Positions 33,302 to 46,104 are shown, counted from the first letter of the stretch. The stretch: DNA of 64,000 bases from CBDFKF01 sp965248765 (GCA_965248765.1 CBDFKF010000003.1:740934-804933), one strand, 5' to 3'. Made by a program: numbers and translations. The notes: generated by a model from the sequence alone, not told the origin.

Positions 33302-35074
33302 CTACTCCGCTGCGAGGCTGCGCATCTCGGCGCGGCGGCGCTCAGTCGCCGCTTGGTCGAGGGTGAGGGCCTCATCGATGACGACGCCATAGGCGTCAAA
33401 GGCCTGCTCGCGGCTGCAGAAATCGTCGAGCACGTCGTCGCGCACCTGCTCAGCCGGGCGTTCGAGCGGGTCGCCATAGCCGCCGCCGCACGGCGTGTAG
33501 ATGGCGATGGAGTCGCCCAACTCGGTCTTGAGGCCTGAGAACTTGGCCGGCAGGTTCTCCATCTCGCCGGGACGGTTGAGGTTGGTCTTCTCGACCTTGC
33601 CGCTCGCGCCGCCGTGGCCGCCGCGGAACCCCCACGGCACATCCTCGTGCATGTCCGCCTCGTGAGTGATGTAACCGGGCCCGAGGAAGCGCTGGGTCTT
33701 GACGATACCGATGCCGCCGCGGAACCGGCCGGCCCCAGGCATGACGTCATCGCGCAGCTCATAACGATCGCAGATCAGCGGCAGATGCATGCCCAGATCC
33801 TCGATCGGATTGTTCCGCGTGTTGCGCATCAGTTCATCGACCGAGTCGGGCCCGTCGGATTTTGGCCGGCCGCCGTAGGCCGCTTCGTTGACCTCGAGGA
33901 ACACCCAGTAGTCGCCCTTCGGCCGCACCCCGGAATAGGCGACGAACGAGAGCGTAGCCGCGGATCCGGCCGCGACCTTGTCCGGGATCACTGGCGCCAA
34001 GGCCTTGATGATGCAGTCGACGACTCGCTGTATCTGGGCAAACCGCGCTTCGGCGGCCGCCGGGTACACCGGATTGAAGATGCTGCCCTTGGGGGCGATC
34101 ACCTTGATCGGCCGGAACGAGCCCTCGTTCTGCGGGATGTACTCCGGCGTCGTATAGGTATCCAGCAACAACGCGCGGAAGGCGAAATAGCAGGCAACCT
34201 TGGTCGATCCCTCGAACGGCACGTTGAACGCGGTTTCGACCTGCGGTGACGAGCCGGTGAGGTCGACTTCGGCCTCATCGCCTTTGATTCGGACGGTCAC
34301 CTTGACCTGCAGCGTCCTGCCGCGGTTGCGCCCATCGTCGTCGAGGAAGCCATCGGCCGTATACTCACCGTCCGGGATCTCGGCGATGCGCGCCCGCAGC
34401 ATGCGCTCTGAGTAGTCCATGAGCTGCTGAGTCGCCTGCACCACCGTCTCTTTGCCGTAGGTGTCGAGCAGCTCCTGGTAGCGGCGCACCCCGAGTTCCG
34501 AGGCGGCGATCTGGGCGCCGAGGTCGCCCATCACCTGATCCGGCGCCCGCGTGTTGGTCTCGATGAACTGCCACAGCGCCTCGTTGCGCTGCCCGCGCTC
34601 GTAAAGCTTGAGCCCCTTGAACAACATGCCTTCCGCGAACACGTCCGGCACGTCGATGATCAGGCCCGGCGTCGCGGCGCCGATATCGACGTGGTGCGCA
34701 TTGGTGGCCGAAAATCCCATCAGCTCGCCACCGTGGAACACCGGCGAGACAATGCAGATGTCGGGGCTGTGGCTCGCCCCGTAATAGGGGTGATTGTGGA
34801 TGACGATGTCGCCCTCGTGCCACTCGCCGCCCTGCAGCGTGGCCTTGATGCCGCGCAGGTAGCCGGGGATCGAGCCAATGTGCATCGGCGTCGAATCGGA
34901 TTCGCACAGCGTGTTGAGATCGCGGTCGAACAGGCCGGCGCCGAGATCTTCCGATTCGCGGATGATCGAGGAGTACGACATGCGGTAGAGCACGTGGCCC
35001 ATCTCGCGGGCGATCGTATCGAGCGCCCCGCCAATGACCTGCAGCGTGATGGGGTCGATGTCGTTGCGTCTCAT
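33302..35074 (-). CDS. hyuB: Hydantoinase B/oxoprolinase-family subunit
   Basis: A 590-residue large subunit of an ATP-dependent cyclic-amide hydrolase (N-methylhydantoinase/5-oxoprolinase/acetone carboxylase group). Family blocks: DPITLQVIGGALDTIAREMG, SSIIRESEDLGAGLFD, GDIVIHNHPYYGASHSPDI and GAGRFRGGIGIVKTQRF, with the C-terminal glycine-rich GFRGGHGGASG and TPCGGGYGDPLERP. It starts 1 bp after the HyuA stop and acts with it as a heteromer. The context of a cysteine hydrolase and a liv transporter favours an imported nitrogen heterocycle. Confidence 0.93.
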   Translation of the reverse strand: MRRNDIDPITLQVIGGALDTIAREMGHVLYRMSYSSIIRESEDLGAGLFDRDLNTLCESDSTPMHIGSIPGYLRGIKATLQGGEWHEGDIVIHNHPYYGASHSPDICIVSPVFHGGELMGFSATNAHHVDIGAATPGLIIDVPDVFAEGMLFKGLKLYERGQRNEALWQFIETNTRAPDQVMGDLGAQIAASELGVRRYQELLDTYGKETVVQATQQLMDYSERMLRARIAEIPDGEYTADGFLDDDGRNRGRTLQVKVTVRIKGDEAEVDLTGSSPQVETAFNVPFEGSTKVACYFAFRALLLDTYTTPEYIPQNEGSFRPIKVIAPKGSIFNPVYPAAAEARFAQIQRVVDCIIKALAPVIPDKVAAGSAATLSFVAYSGVRPKGDYWVFLEVNEAAYGGRPKSDGPDSVDELMRNTRNNPIEDLGMHLPLICDRYELRDDVMPGAGRFRGGIGIVKTQRFLGPGYITHEADMHEDVPWGFRGGHGGASGKVEKTNLNRPGEMENLPAKFSGLKTELGDSIAIYTPCGGGYGDPLERPAEQVRDDVLDDFCSREQAFDAYGVVIDEALTLDQAATERRRAEMRSLAAE

Positions 35075-35075
35075 C

Positions 35076-37163
35076 TCACGCCCTCCCGCGAATGTGCAGA
35101 TTACCGTGGTCTGAGACGATACCGTCGCGACCAGGAGGTATCAATGTCGTGGAGTCCTGCTGCACCACGATCGCCGGACCGGCGATCGTGAGGCCGGCCT
35201 TCAGCTTGCCGCGGTCATAGCGCGGCGTCTCGATACTGCCCCCGTCATCGAAGGTCGTCGGGCGGGCGTAAAGAAGGGCCGCTTCTGGTCCCGCACCGTC
35301 CGCCATTTCCAGTTGCGGCCAGCTCAGCCGCTCCGTTGCGGCGCTGGCAATGACCCGGAGTGTAATGACCTCGACCGGTGTTGCCTCGAAGGCATGGCTG
35401 TAATCGAGCGTGTGCTGATGGTGGAAGGCATCGATGGCGGCCTGCCGGTTCTCGAGCGTCAGCGGCTCGCCCGGCAGCGCCGCCCGCAGCTCGAAGCCCT
35501 GGCCCTGATAGCGGCACTCGGCGATACGCTGGACACGCTGGTCCTCGGGCGCGACACCGTCCGCCGCCAGCGCGGCGCGCACCTGCTCCTCGAGCGCCGC
35601 CAGCTCTCGGTTCAGCGCATCGAGCGCGCCTTGATCCGCTTCGGTGAGGACGCAGAGGACCGAGCGGGTGAACTCGTACTGCAGGTCGGTCGCCAGCAGC
35701 CCGATGGCCGCCGTGATCCCCGGCGCCGGCGGCACGATCACCTCCTTCGCGGCAACAGTATCGGCCAAGGCGACCGCGTGCAGCGGACCGGCGCCTCCGA
35801 ATGCCATCAGCGCGTACTCGCGTGGATCAACGCCCTTGGCGACGGAGTTGGCGCGAATCGCCAGTGCCATGTTCGAATTGATCACCCGGATAACGCCGAG
35901 CGCCGCGTCCGTGACCGAGAGACCAAGGGGGCCGCACAGGTTCTCCTCGATGGCCCGGCGTGACAGCGCCGGATCGATGCTGACCCCACCGCCGAGGAAC
36001 TGCTCGGGATCGAGCCGCCCCAGCACCACCTGGGCATCGGTCACGGTCGGCTCGGTACCGCCCTTGCCGTAGCAGGCGGGTCCCGGATCGGCCCCGGCTG
36101 AGCGTGGACCGACGCGGAAGGCACCGCCCGGATCGACATAGGCGATCGAGCCGCCGCCAGCGCCGATCGTTGCGAGATCAATCATCGGCACCAGCGCCGG
36201 ATAGCCGCTGATCTCGGTATCGCGCGGGTTCTTGATCCGCACGCGCCCCTCGGGAATAACGCTGATGTCGGCCGAGGTACCACCGATGTCGACGGTGATG
36301 AGGTTGCTCGCGCCCGACAGCTCGCCGGCCCAACGGCCACCGATAACGCCGCCCGCCGGGCCCGAGAGAAGGATCGTCACCGCCCGTTCACAACCGTTCT
36401 CGATCGTCGTGATGCCACCGTTCGACTGCATCAGCCGGATCGGCGCCCCGACCCCGCGCTCGCGCAACGTCGTCTCGAGATTGCGCAGATAGCCGGCCGT
36501 GCGGGGCCCGATGAACGCGTTCATCGCGGCGGTGGAAAAGCGCTCGTACTCGCGGATCATGTCGACCACGTCGCACGAGCAGCTGACATAGGTCTCCGGC
36601 ATCACCTCGCGCACGATCTCCTTCGCGCGCTGCTCGTTGGCTCCGTTGAGGAACGAGAAGATGAAACAGATGATGACGGCATCGACACCGCGCGATTTCA
36701 GCAGCTCGGCCGCTGCCCGAACCTCGTCCTCATCCAGCGCTTCTTCGATGTGTCCATCGGGCGGCAGCACCCGCTCGGTGATCGGGATGCGGTTGCGCCG
36801 CTTCACCAGCGGCTTCGACTGCCACGGCATGTCGAACTGCATCGAGAAGTTATGCGGCCGCTTGTGGCGAGCCATGTGCAGGATATCGCGATAGCCGCGG
36901 GTGGTGAGCATCCCCACCTCGGCGCCGTTGTATTCGAGCACCGTGTTGGTGGCGACCGTGGTGCCGTGGACGATCAGCTCGATGTCCTTGGCTTCGACCG
37001 CGGCCATCTCGAGCACCTCGAATAGCCCTTGGGTGACGCCCAGCGATTGGTCATCGGGCGTCGAGGGGACCTTGTGGACTAATACCTGCCGCCCGGCCGC
37101 CGCACCCGTCTCAAGAATAAAGTCGGTGAACGTGCCGCCGACATCGACGCCGATCTTGGCCAT
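35076..37163 (-). CDS. hyuA: Hydantoinase A/oxoprolinase-family subunit
   Basis: A 695-residue ATP-binding subunit with an ASKHA-type fold. The N-terminal phosphate loop is MAKIGVDVGGTFTDFI and a second nucleotide motif is NLITVDIGGTSADISVI. DLATIGAGGGSIAYVDPGG and RSAGADPGPACYGKGG are diagnostic of the family. It would phosphorylate the lactam ring to allow hydrolysis together with HyuB. The two genes are 1 bp apart, and the cysteine hydrolase gene lies 9 bp upstream in the same operon. Confidence 0.94.
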   Translation of the reverse strand: MAKIGVDVGGTFTDFILETGAAAGRQVLVHKVPSTPDDQSLGVTQGLFEVLEMAAVEAKDIELIVHGTTVATNTVLEYNGAEVGMLTTRGYRDILHMARHKRPHNFSMQFDMPWQSKPLVKRRNRIPITERVLPPDGHIEEALDEDEVRAAAELLKSRGVDAVIICFIFSFLNGANEQRAKEIVREVMPETYVSCSCDVVDMIREYERFSTAAMNAFIGPRTAGYLRNLETTLRERGVGAPIRLMQSNGGITTIENGCERAVTILLSGPAGGVIGGRWAGELSGASNLITVDIGGTSADISVIPEGRVRIKNPRDTEISGYPALVPMIDLATIGAGGGSIAYVDPGGAFRVGPRSAGADPGPACYGKGGTEPTVTDAQVVLGRLDPEQFLGGGVSIDPALSRRAIEENLCGPLGLSVTDAALGVIRVINSNMALAIRANSVAKGVDPREYALMAFGGAGPLHAVALADTVAAKEVIVPPAPGITAAIGLLATDLQYEFTRSVLCVLTEADQGALDALNRELAALEEQVRAALAADGVAPEDQRVQRIAECRYQGQGFELRAALPGEPLTLENRQAAIDAFHHQHTLDYSHAFEATPVEVITLRVIASAATERLSWPQLEMADGAGPEAALLYARPTTFDDGGSIETPRYDRGKLKAGLTIAGPAIVVQQDSTTLIPPGRDGIVSDHGNLHIRGRA

Positions 37164-37172
37164 GGCCGTCGC

Positions 37173-37865
37173 CTAAAACACGTTGCGCCGCTGTGGCGCG
37201 AGGCGCTCGAGATACGAGAGCACGTTATCGAGCGGTTCGACATCGCCGAACTTGGCGTCGATATCGAACAGGTTCCATTCGACCACGCCGGCGACACGGT
37301 CGCCGATGCACTCGCGCACCACGATCGGCCGGAACCCCTCGGCGATCGCGTCCTCGACGGTGTGCCGTATGCACCCCGCCGCGGTCACGCCGGTGACGAT
37401 GACCGTGTCCACATTCGCCGACCGCAAAAAGCCGGCGAGGTAGGTGCCGTGAAAGGCGCTCGCGCGTTTCTTGACGATCACCTGCTCGCCAGGCTCGGGC
37501 GCGATGCGTTCGTCGATCGCGGTCTCGGGCGTGCCCACCTTGAGCTGGTCGACCGGGACCTTGAGGTGCCACAGCCCCGTATCGGAGTGGGGGCCCTCGG
37601 TCACCGCATAGGCGGTGGTGGTGTAGACGATCGGAATGCTCTTCGCGCGGCTCGCCGTAAGCAGATCGCGCACCCCAGCGATAATTTCGTCCATCCCCTC
37701 GCACGAAAAGGCGTGGTCGGGCTGGGTCCAGGCGTTCGCGAGATCGACATTGATCAAGGCCGGGCGCTCGCCATAGCCGATACGGCGCTGGAACCCCCGC
37801 TCCCGATAGAGTTCGGAATCGGTGGCGAACACGCGCTTGAGGGCGCTCTTGATATCTTCATCCAT
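37173..37865 (-). CDS. Isochorismatase-family cysteine hydrolase (N-carbamoylsarcosine amidase-like)
   Basis: A 230-residue alpha/beta cysteine hydrolase. The catalytic triad is apparent: Asp in LINVDLANAWTQ, Lys in VIVKKRASAFHGT, and Cys in VTGVTAAGCIRHTVEDAI. Relatives hydrolyse N-carbamoyl compounds, nicotinamide, biuret or ureidoacrylate. Being first in the operon with HyuAB, it could remove a carbamoyl group after ring opening of a hydantoin-like substrate. That pathway is inferred, not shown. Confidence 0.9.
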   Translation of the reverse strand: MDEDIKSALKRVFATDSELYRERGFQRRIGYGERPALINVDLANAWTQPDHAFSCEGMDEIIAGVRDLLTASRAKSIPIVYTTTAYAVTEGPHSDTGLWHLKVPVDQLKVGTPETAIDERIAPEPGEQVIVKKRASAFHGTYLAGFLRSANVDTVIVTGVTAAGCIRHTVEDAIAEGFRPIVVRECIGDRVAGVVEWNLFDIDAKFGDVEPLDNVLSYLERLAPQRRNVF

Positions 37866-38023
37866 GACGGCATCCCCCTAGGGCACGGCTTCTAACAACC
37901 GCTGAGGAATAATCATAGCGTGGTGGCGAGCGCTCCCCACTATCACGTTTTTTCACTATTCTCGCGCTCGGGCGTCCTGGCCAAGCATTAGTGTGCGGAC
38001 CCGGTGCCCGTTGAGGGGGAGCG
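37866..38023. promoter_or_regulatory. Divergent promoter region of hyu and liv operons
   Basis: The 158 bp between the cysteine hydrolase start and livH must contain both promoters. An AT-richer piece (tatcacgttttttcactattctc, 37940-37962) lies in the middle. No regulator gene is adjacent and no clear operator dyad was found. Confidence 0.5.
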
Positions 38024-38937
<914 letters not shown>

Positions 38938-38938
<1 letters not shown>

Positions 38939-40244
38939 TGACGGTTGAGAGCGTGGCGGCGCCGCGCGCCGTCGACCTTCCCGCGGCGCTCAAGGAGTCC
39001 CTTCTTTCCGCCGTCGTCGCGCTCGCGCTCGCCGTTCCGATCATCGGCCTGCGGACCTTTGATTCGGGCGGCGGCGCGCTCGGCGTCCAGCCGCGTTTCG
39101 ACCTCGTGACCATCGGCGTCGTCGCGGTATTCGTCGGCCGCTTGGCGATCGCGTTGACCCGGCCGTTGCGCCAGCGCGGCACCACACGCATGAGCGTATT
39201 CGCCCCGCTCGGGCGGGCGATTCGCGCTTACGCGATCTACATCGCCATCGTCTGCCTGATCTTCGCGGCGATTCTGCCGTTCCTGCCGTTCTCGAATCGC
39301 TACGTGATCGACACGGCGACGCAGCTTCTCATCTACGTCATGTTGGGTTGGGGCCTCAATGTCGTGGTCGGCTTGGCCGGCTTGTTGGACCTCGGCTACG
39401 TCGCCTTCTACGCGGTCGGCGCATACTCCTACGCGCTGGCCGCGATTCACCTCGATATCTCGTTCTGGCTCGCCTTGCCGTTTGCCGGGGTCCTCGCCGC
39501 GCTATTCGGGATCGTCCTCGGCTTCCCCGTGCTTCGGCTGCGCGGCGACTATCTCGCCATCGTGACGCTCGGCTTTGGCGAGATGGTCCGGATCATCCTC
39601 ATCAACTGGTACTCGGTGACGAAAGGGCCGGACGGCCTGTCGGGGATCTCCCGGCCGTCGTTCTTCGGCTACCCCTTCATGCGCCGGCCGCCCGAGGGCA
39701 CCATCGCGTTCCACGACCTCCTCGGCATCCCTTATGAAGGCCAGCACCGGGTTATTTTCCTCTACTTCCTCATCCTGGTGCTCGCGTTGATCACCAACTT
39801 CTTTACGCTCCGCTTGCGGAAATTGCCGCTCGGCCGCGCCTGGGAGGCGTTGCGTGAGGACGAGACGGCCTCGCGCGCCCTCGGCATCAACCCCACCAAC
39901 ACCAAGCTTTCGGCCTTTGCGATCGGGGCGATGTTCGCCGGCTTCGCCGGCTCGTTTTTCGCGACCCGCCAGGGCTTCATCAGCCCGGAGAGTTTCACCT
40001 TCATCGAATCCGCGATCATCTTGGCAATCGTCGTCCTGGGCGGCATGGGGAGCCAGATCGGCGTGGTCATCGCCGCCTTCGTTCTGGTGGTGCTGCCCGA
40101 GTTCATCCGCGAGTTCGCCGAGTTCCGCATGCTCGTCTTTGGCGGCGCGATGGTCCTCATCATGATCTGGCGTCCTCGCGGCCTGATCGCCAACCGCGAG
40201 CCGACGATTCGCCTGAGCGCCCACCAATCCACCGGGTCGCCACC

Positions 40245-40248
<4 letters not shown>
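38938..40248 (+). CDS. livM: Branched-chain amino acid-type ABC permease LivM
   Basis: A 436-residue LivM with a GTG start that overlaps the livH stop. It has an N-terminal extension of about 110 residues with two extra hydrophobic segments (LLSAVVALALAVPIIGL and an ITRP-type second helix), as in Pseudomonas-type long LivM, and then the usual core: LNVVVGLAGLLDLGYVAFYA, LRLRGDYLAIVTLGFGEMVR, LREDETASRALGINPTNTK and GGMGSQIGVV. Confidence 0.94.
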
Positions 40249-41101
<853 letters not shown>

Positions 41102-41102
<1 letters not shown>

Positions 41103-41830
41103 TGCTGTCGGTGAATTGCGTGCACACGTTCTACGGCAACATCGAAGCGCTGCGCGGCGTCGACGTCCGCGTCGATGCCGGCGAGATCGTCGCGTTGATC
41201 GGTGCCAACGGCGCCGGCAAATCGACCCTGCTAATGACGATTTGCGGCAATCCGCGGGCCAGCCGCGGCCGAATCGAGTTGGAAGGCCACGACATCACAC
41301 GCCTCCCTACCTTCCAGATCGTGCGCCTCGGCGTCGCCCAGGCACCGGAGGGGCGCCGCATTTTTCCCCGCATGACGGTGATCGAGAACCTCAAGCTCGG
41401 CGCCGTATCGGCGGAGGAGGCACACTTCGAGGAAGACGTGGCGCGCGTCTTTGGCCTGTTTCCCATCTTGCAGGAACGCCAGGATCAGCGCGGCGGCACG
41501 TTGTCGGGGGGCGAGCAGCAGATGCTCGCCATCGGGCGCGCGCTGATGAGCCGGCCCAAGCTGCTATTGCTCGATGAGCCTTCGCTCGGACTGGCGCCGA
41601 TGATCGTGCGCCAGATTTTCGCGGTGATCGAGGAGATCAACCGGAGCCAGAACGTGACTGTCTTTCTGGTCGAGCAGAACGCGCACCATGCGCTGAGGAT
41701 CGCCCATCGCGGCTACGTCATGGTGAATGGACGCATCCACTTGACGGGGACCGGAGACGAGCTCCTCAACAGTGCCGAGGTGCGCGATGCTTACCTCGAG
41801 GGCGGCGCGCAACGCCAGGTGGCGTCATGA
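41102..41830 (+). CDS. livF: Branched-chain amino acid-type ABC ATPase LivF
   Basis: A 242-residue ATPase. Walker A GANGAGKSTLLMTICG, APEGRRIFPRMTVIENL, signature LSGGEQQMLAIGRALMSRP and Walker B LLLLDEPSLGLAP. The start ATG overlaps the livG stop (TGATG). A GTG one codon earlier is the alternative. The stop overlaps the start of the next small gene, so all five genes are translationally coupled. Confidence 0.94.
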
Positions 41831-42186
41831 TCGAAACGCTGCTCGGACAGAGCACCACGATCGGCAGCGTGCTGTGGCTGCTGATAATCCTGGGCGCAAC
41901 ATGGCTCATGGGGCAAGCGCTTGCGACGACCTGGCGCTCCGTGCTGCTGGTCGCCTGGTACGGTGTCTTGCTTGGTCTCGGCGACCGTTTTTTCATCTGG
42001 GGCCTCTTCGAAGGCGCCTTGCTGTCCGCCACGGGTTGGCTGCTCGACACGGCGCTCATCGTCGCGGTCGCCCTCGTCGCATTTCGGGTCACGAGAGTGG
42101 CCAAGCTGTGCTCGCAATACCCGTGGCTCTATCGGCGAGCCGGATTGTGGCGCGCCGCGCAGATCGGTGAGGACGGCAGACCCTGA
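41827..42186 (+). CDS. DUF6867-like small membrane protein of the liv operon
   Basis: A 119-residue protein with three hydrophobic segments: SVLWLLIILGATWLMGQAL, VLLVAWYGVLLGLGDRFFIW and WLLDTALIVAVALVAF. It ends with a polar C-terminus containing YPWLYRRAGLW. The FxxWGLFEG...LLDT pattern and the position directly after livF match the DUF6867 proteins found in alphaproteobacterial liv operons, as I recall that family. Likely an accessory membrane subunit of the transporter. No biochemical role is known to me. It overlaps livF by 4 bp. Confidence 0.75.
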   Translation: MIETLLGQSTTIGSVLWLLIILGATWLMGQALATTWRSVLLVAWYGVLLGLGDRFFIWGLFEGALLSATGWLLDTALIVAVALVAFRVTRVAKLCSQYPWLYRRAGLWRAAQIGEDGRP

Positions 42187-42229
42187 TCCATTGGCGCACC
42201 GCCCCAGCGAGCATAGAATGTCGCCTTGG

Positions 42230-42294
42230 CCGACCTCCCGGTTTTGGCTTCGAGGTCGGATTTTCAGAGCGATCCCCCCAGCTCGGTGAGCTGG
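42230..42294 (+). promoter_or_regulatory. Two hairpins between the liv permease/ATPase genes and the binding-protein gene
   Basis: Stem 1: ccgacctc (42230-42237) with gaggtcgg (42252-42259), followed by attttc. Stem 2: ccagctc-ggt-gagctgg (42278-42294). They may act as a weak terminator or mRNA-stabilising element that sets a higher level of the binding protein. RBS caggggagac follows. Confidence 0.45.
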
Positions 42295-42326
42295 AGGAAG
42301 AGGATCGGGATCAGGGGAGACATTAG

Positions 42327-43442
<1,116 letters not shown>

Positions 43443-43465
43443 GCCACCCGCCGATTCAAGGACAA

Positions 43466-43496
43466 AAGGGCCCGGCAGCCATGCTGCCGGGCCCTT
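43466..43496. terminator. Bidirectional intrinsic terminator
   Basis: A 14-bp perfect stem: aagggcccggcagc (43466-43479) with gctgccgggccctt (43483-43496) and a 3-nt loop. It lies between convergent livJ-like and degP-like genes and has short A/T runs on both sides (caaaa, ttcct). Confidence 0.85.
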
Positions 43497-43513
43497 CCTC
43501 ATGCGACGGTCAT

Positions 43514-45025
43514 CTAGCCGCGATCGATGGGCAGCGCCACATAGCGCTCGGAGCCACCGCGGTTGACCAGCAATAGGATGGCCGCGCGGCCGGCATCCTT
43601 GGCCGCCGTCACGGCATCGGCGACATCGGCCGGCGCGGACACCGCTCGATCACCGACCTTCTCGATCACATCCCCGCGGGAAAGCCCGTTCCGCTGCGCC
43701 AAGCTGCGCCGCGCGACATCGGTCACGACCACACCTCCCACCGTCTCGTCGACGCCGTAGGCCCGCCGAGTCTCGGGGTCGAGGGCGCTGAGCCCCATGC
43801 CAAGCAGATCCTGGCGCTCCACCGCGTCGGCGCTGGCCTGGTTGACGGCGTTCGGTTGGTGACCGATCTCGGCGACCAGGCTAATCTCCGCGCCGTTCCG
43901 CCAAACGACGATGGTGGCGCGCTCGCCGGCGTCAAGGTCGGCGACCAACCGCGGTAGATCCCGGACGCGCTCCACGGCTTGGCCTTGGACCGTGAGAATG
44001 ACGTCGCCCTGCCGGATGCCAGCCGCGGCAGCCGGACCGTCATCGATCACGTGCGAGACGATCGCGCCGTGGGCCTCATCGAGGCCCAGGCTCTCGGCCA
44101 TCACGTCATTGAGACCCTGGACGTGGACGCCAAGCCACCCTCGGTCGACCGCGCCATCCGCTTGCAAATCGGCGACGACGTCCTCGGCGAGTGCGGCTGG
44201 GATCGCAAAGCCAATACCGGCGCTCACTCCGGTCGGCGAGAACAGCGCGGTGTTGACGCCAACCACCTCGCCTTCGAGATTGAAGGCCGGCCCGCCGGAA
44301 TTGCCTCGGTTGATGGGCGCGTCGATTTGGATGAAGTCGTCGTAAGGCCCGGCACCAATGTTGCGCCCGCGTGCCGACACGATGCCGGCAGTCACCGTCT
44401 GGCCCAGCCCGAATGGGCTGCCGACGGTGATGACCCAATCGCCGACCCGCGGCTCGGCGTCGGCGAACTCGACGAACGCCAGATCGTGCGCCTCGATCTT
44501 CAACAGGGCGAGGTCGGTCTTCGGATCGCGGCCAATCAGCTCGGCTTCAAGGGTGCGACCGTCCTCGAAGCTAACGCGAATCGTATCGGCACGGGCGACC
44601 ACGTGGTCGTTGGTCACGATGTAGCCGTCGGGCGAAATGGCGAAGCCCGAGCCGACGCCTCCCATCTCGCGCTGATGCGGACCCCGCTTGCCGTGTTGCC
44701 GATGGCGATGGCCAAAACGCTTTCTGCCATCGTCGTCGAAGAACCGCTCGAACTGCCGGTGGTCAGGCGTCTCGTCGGCTCCTGTCGGCATCGGACTTAC
44801 GCTTCGTTCGACCTCGACGCGAACCACGGCAGGTCCCACGCGGTCGACGATATCGGCAAAGCTCACGGGCAGTGCGCCGGCCTGCATATCCTGCGGCGTC
44901 GTGTCTACGGTGCTGGCCTCGAGCGAGCCGGAACCGATAAGGCCGGCAGCGGCGCCGACGATGGCGACAGCGGCAAGCGCCGCCATCAGCCCCCGCTGCG
45001 TCTGGTGAGCGCGGGTGTGTGACAT
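43514..45025 (-). CDS. DegP/HtrA-type periplasmic serine protease
   Basis: A 503-residue protease/chaperone. The N-terminal membrane segment (GLMAALAAVAIVGAAAGLIG) is a signal peptide or anchor. The trypsin-like domain has His in YIVTNDHVVARAD, Asp in DPKTDLALLKIE and Ser in RGNSGGPAFN, so the triad is complete. Two PDZ domains follow (GWLGVHVQGL..., LLGMGLSALDPETRRAYGVD...). A His/Arg-rich insert (GHRHRQHGKRGPHQRE) precedes the protease domain. The frame is open to 45187, but ATG 45025 has RBS aaaggagacgcc. It should degrade misfolded envelope proteins. Confidence 0.92.
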   Translation of the reverse strand: MSHTRAHQTQRGLMAALAAVAIVGAAAGLIGSGSLEASTVDTTPQDMQAGALPVSFADIVDRVGPAVVRVEVERSVSPMPTGADETPDHRQFERFFDDDGRKRFGHRHRQHGKRGPHQREMGGVGSGFAISPDGYIVTNDHVVARADTIRVSFEDGRTLEAELIGRDPKTDLALLKIEAHDLAFVEFADAEPRVGDWVITVGSPFGLGQTVTAGIVSARGRNIGAGPYDDFIQIDAPINRGNSGGPAFNLEGEVVGVNTALFSPTGVSAGIGFAIPAALAEDVVADLQADGAVDRGWLGVHVQGLNDVMAESLGLDEAHGAIVSHVIDDGPAAAAGIRQGDVILTVQGQAVERVRDLPRLVADLDAGERATIVVWRNGAEISLVAEIGHQPNAVNQASADAVERQDLLGMGLSALDPETRRAYGVDETVGGVVVTDVARRSLAQRNGLSRGDVIEKVGDRAVSAPADVADAVTAAKDAGRAAILLLVNRGGSERYVALPIDRG

Positions 45026-45340
45026 GGCGTCTCCTTTCACTCGCCGTTCGATCGGGTGGCCAGCAACCATGCCGTGGTGCACCCGATCCTTTACTGAAGA
45101 TAGGTTTGGGACCTTACAGACGCCTGTCCGGCCCATTACAAATCGGCAAGGTACGCCGAAAGTAGTTGGGTTTAGCCAAGCCGCCATGTGCCCGCGACCT
45201 AAGAGCGCCTTCGTTTCCTGGCTGGCGCACCTGCGCCGCCAAGCCAGTCGGACTCCGGTGAGGCCGAAGGTGAATGGGGGTTTGAGGCGTTGGCTTAGGG
45301 GTCTCGACGTGCGTTCGCTTCGCGGGAGGGGAATCTCAAT
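45026..45340. other. Intergenic upstream of degP, no gene recognised
   Basis: Contains the degP promoter region. The only frames here are short shadows. No obvious sigma-E-type motif could be assigned by eye. Confidence 0.5.
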
Positions 45341-46054
45341 TTAACGGGCCGCCTCAGTGGTGGGCGGGGTGCCCGCTGCTTCTCTCCGATCCACGACGCC
45401 CGCGGCTTCATTGAGATCGCCGCGATAGATGTAGAGCATCAAAGTTTGCACCGCCGCGGCGCCGAAACTGTGCCACAACCAATGGGTTCCCATCGGTAGG
45501 AACGCGATGGGCTCCCTGAGATCGATGCTGCGGAACCCGATCGCGAGGGCAAACCCTACGAGTGCGCCCGCCACCAAGCCAATGTCTCTCCACCTGGTCC
45601 GCGCGAGATAGCTAAGCACCGGCACCAGGATGGTTAGGACGACGACGGGAAACCAGTAGTTCGCCGTCTGAGATTCGTCCAGCCGCGAAATCGCGACTTG
45701 GGCGAGGGCCGGGGGGCCGATCACGAGAGAAAGTGCGATGAACCAAGAGACCCCTTGGCGTCGCCAAAAGAACACCGCCACCGCGAGCGCGAGGAGCGCG
45801 ATGGGGACCCAGTCGAGGAACAACCAAACGTCGTGGGAGCGGGTCGCGTGGTAGACCGTTCCTCCGACCCACCCAAGCAAGAAAATAGGCAGGCTATAGG
45901 CAATGAACCGGTGCTCGCGAGCATGACGCCGGACCCGCATGAACCAGAAAACGATCAATGCCAGAAACAAGAGGTTGCTGTACGTGTTCCAAGGCTCCAC
46001 CGGGAATCGACCCATGAGGGTCTCCATATAGATGGGGCCTGTGTCATTCGGCAT
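45341..46054 (-). CDS. Ceramidase/CREST-family membrane hydrolase
   Basis: A 237-residue protein with seven hydrophobic segments. The opening EPWNTYSNLLFLAL, the GGTVYHATRSHDVWLFLDWVPI motif (conserved His, Asp) and the late GTHWLWHSFGA (two His) fit the alkaline ceramidase-like/CREST hydrolases, which coordinate zinc within the membrane. In bacteria the true substrate is mostly unknown and may be a sphingolipid or another lipid amide. It stands alone, downstream of an adenylate cyclase. Confidence 0.75.
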   Translation of the reverse strand: MPNDTGPIYMETLMGRFPVEPWNTYSNLLFLALIVFWFMRVRRHAREHRFIAYSLPIFLLGWVGGTVYHATRSHDVWLFLDWVPIALLALAVAVFFWRRQGVSWFIALSLVIGPPALAQVAISRLDESQTANYWFPVVVLTILVPVLSYLARTRWRDIGLVAGALVGFALAIGFRSIDLREPIAFLPMGTHWLWHSFGAAAVQTLMLYIYRGDLNEAAGVVDRREAAGTPPTTEAAR

Positions 46055-46104
46055 GACTCGTCACTCCGCCCAAATGGCCTCCCTAGTCCGCTGGACCGGC
46101 CGCC

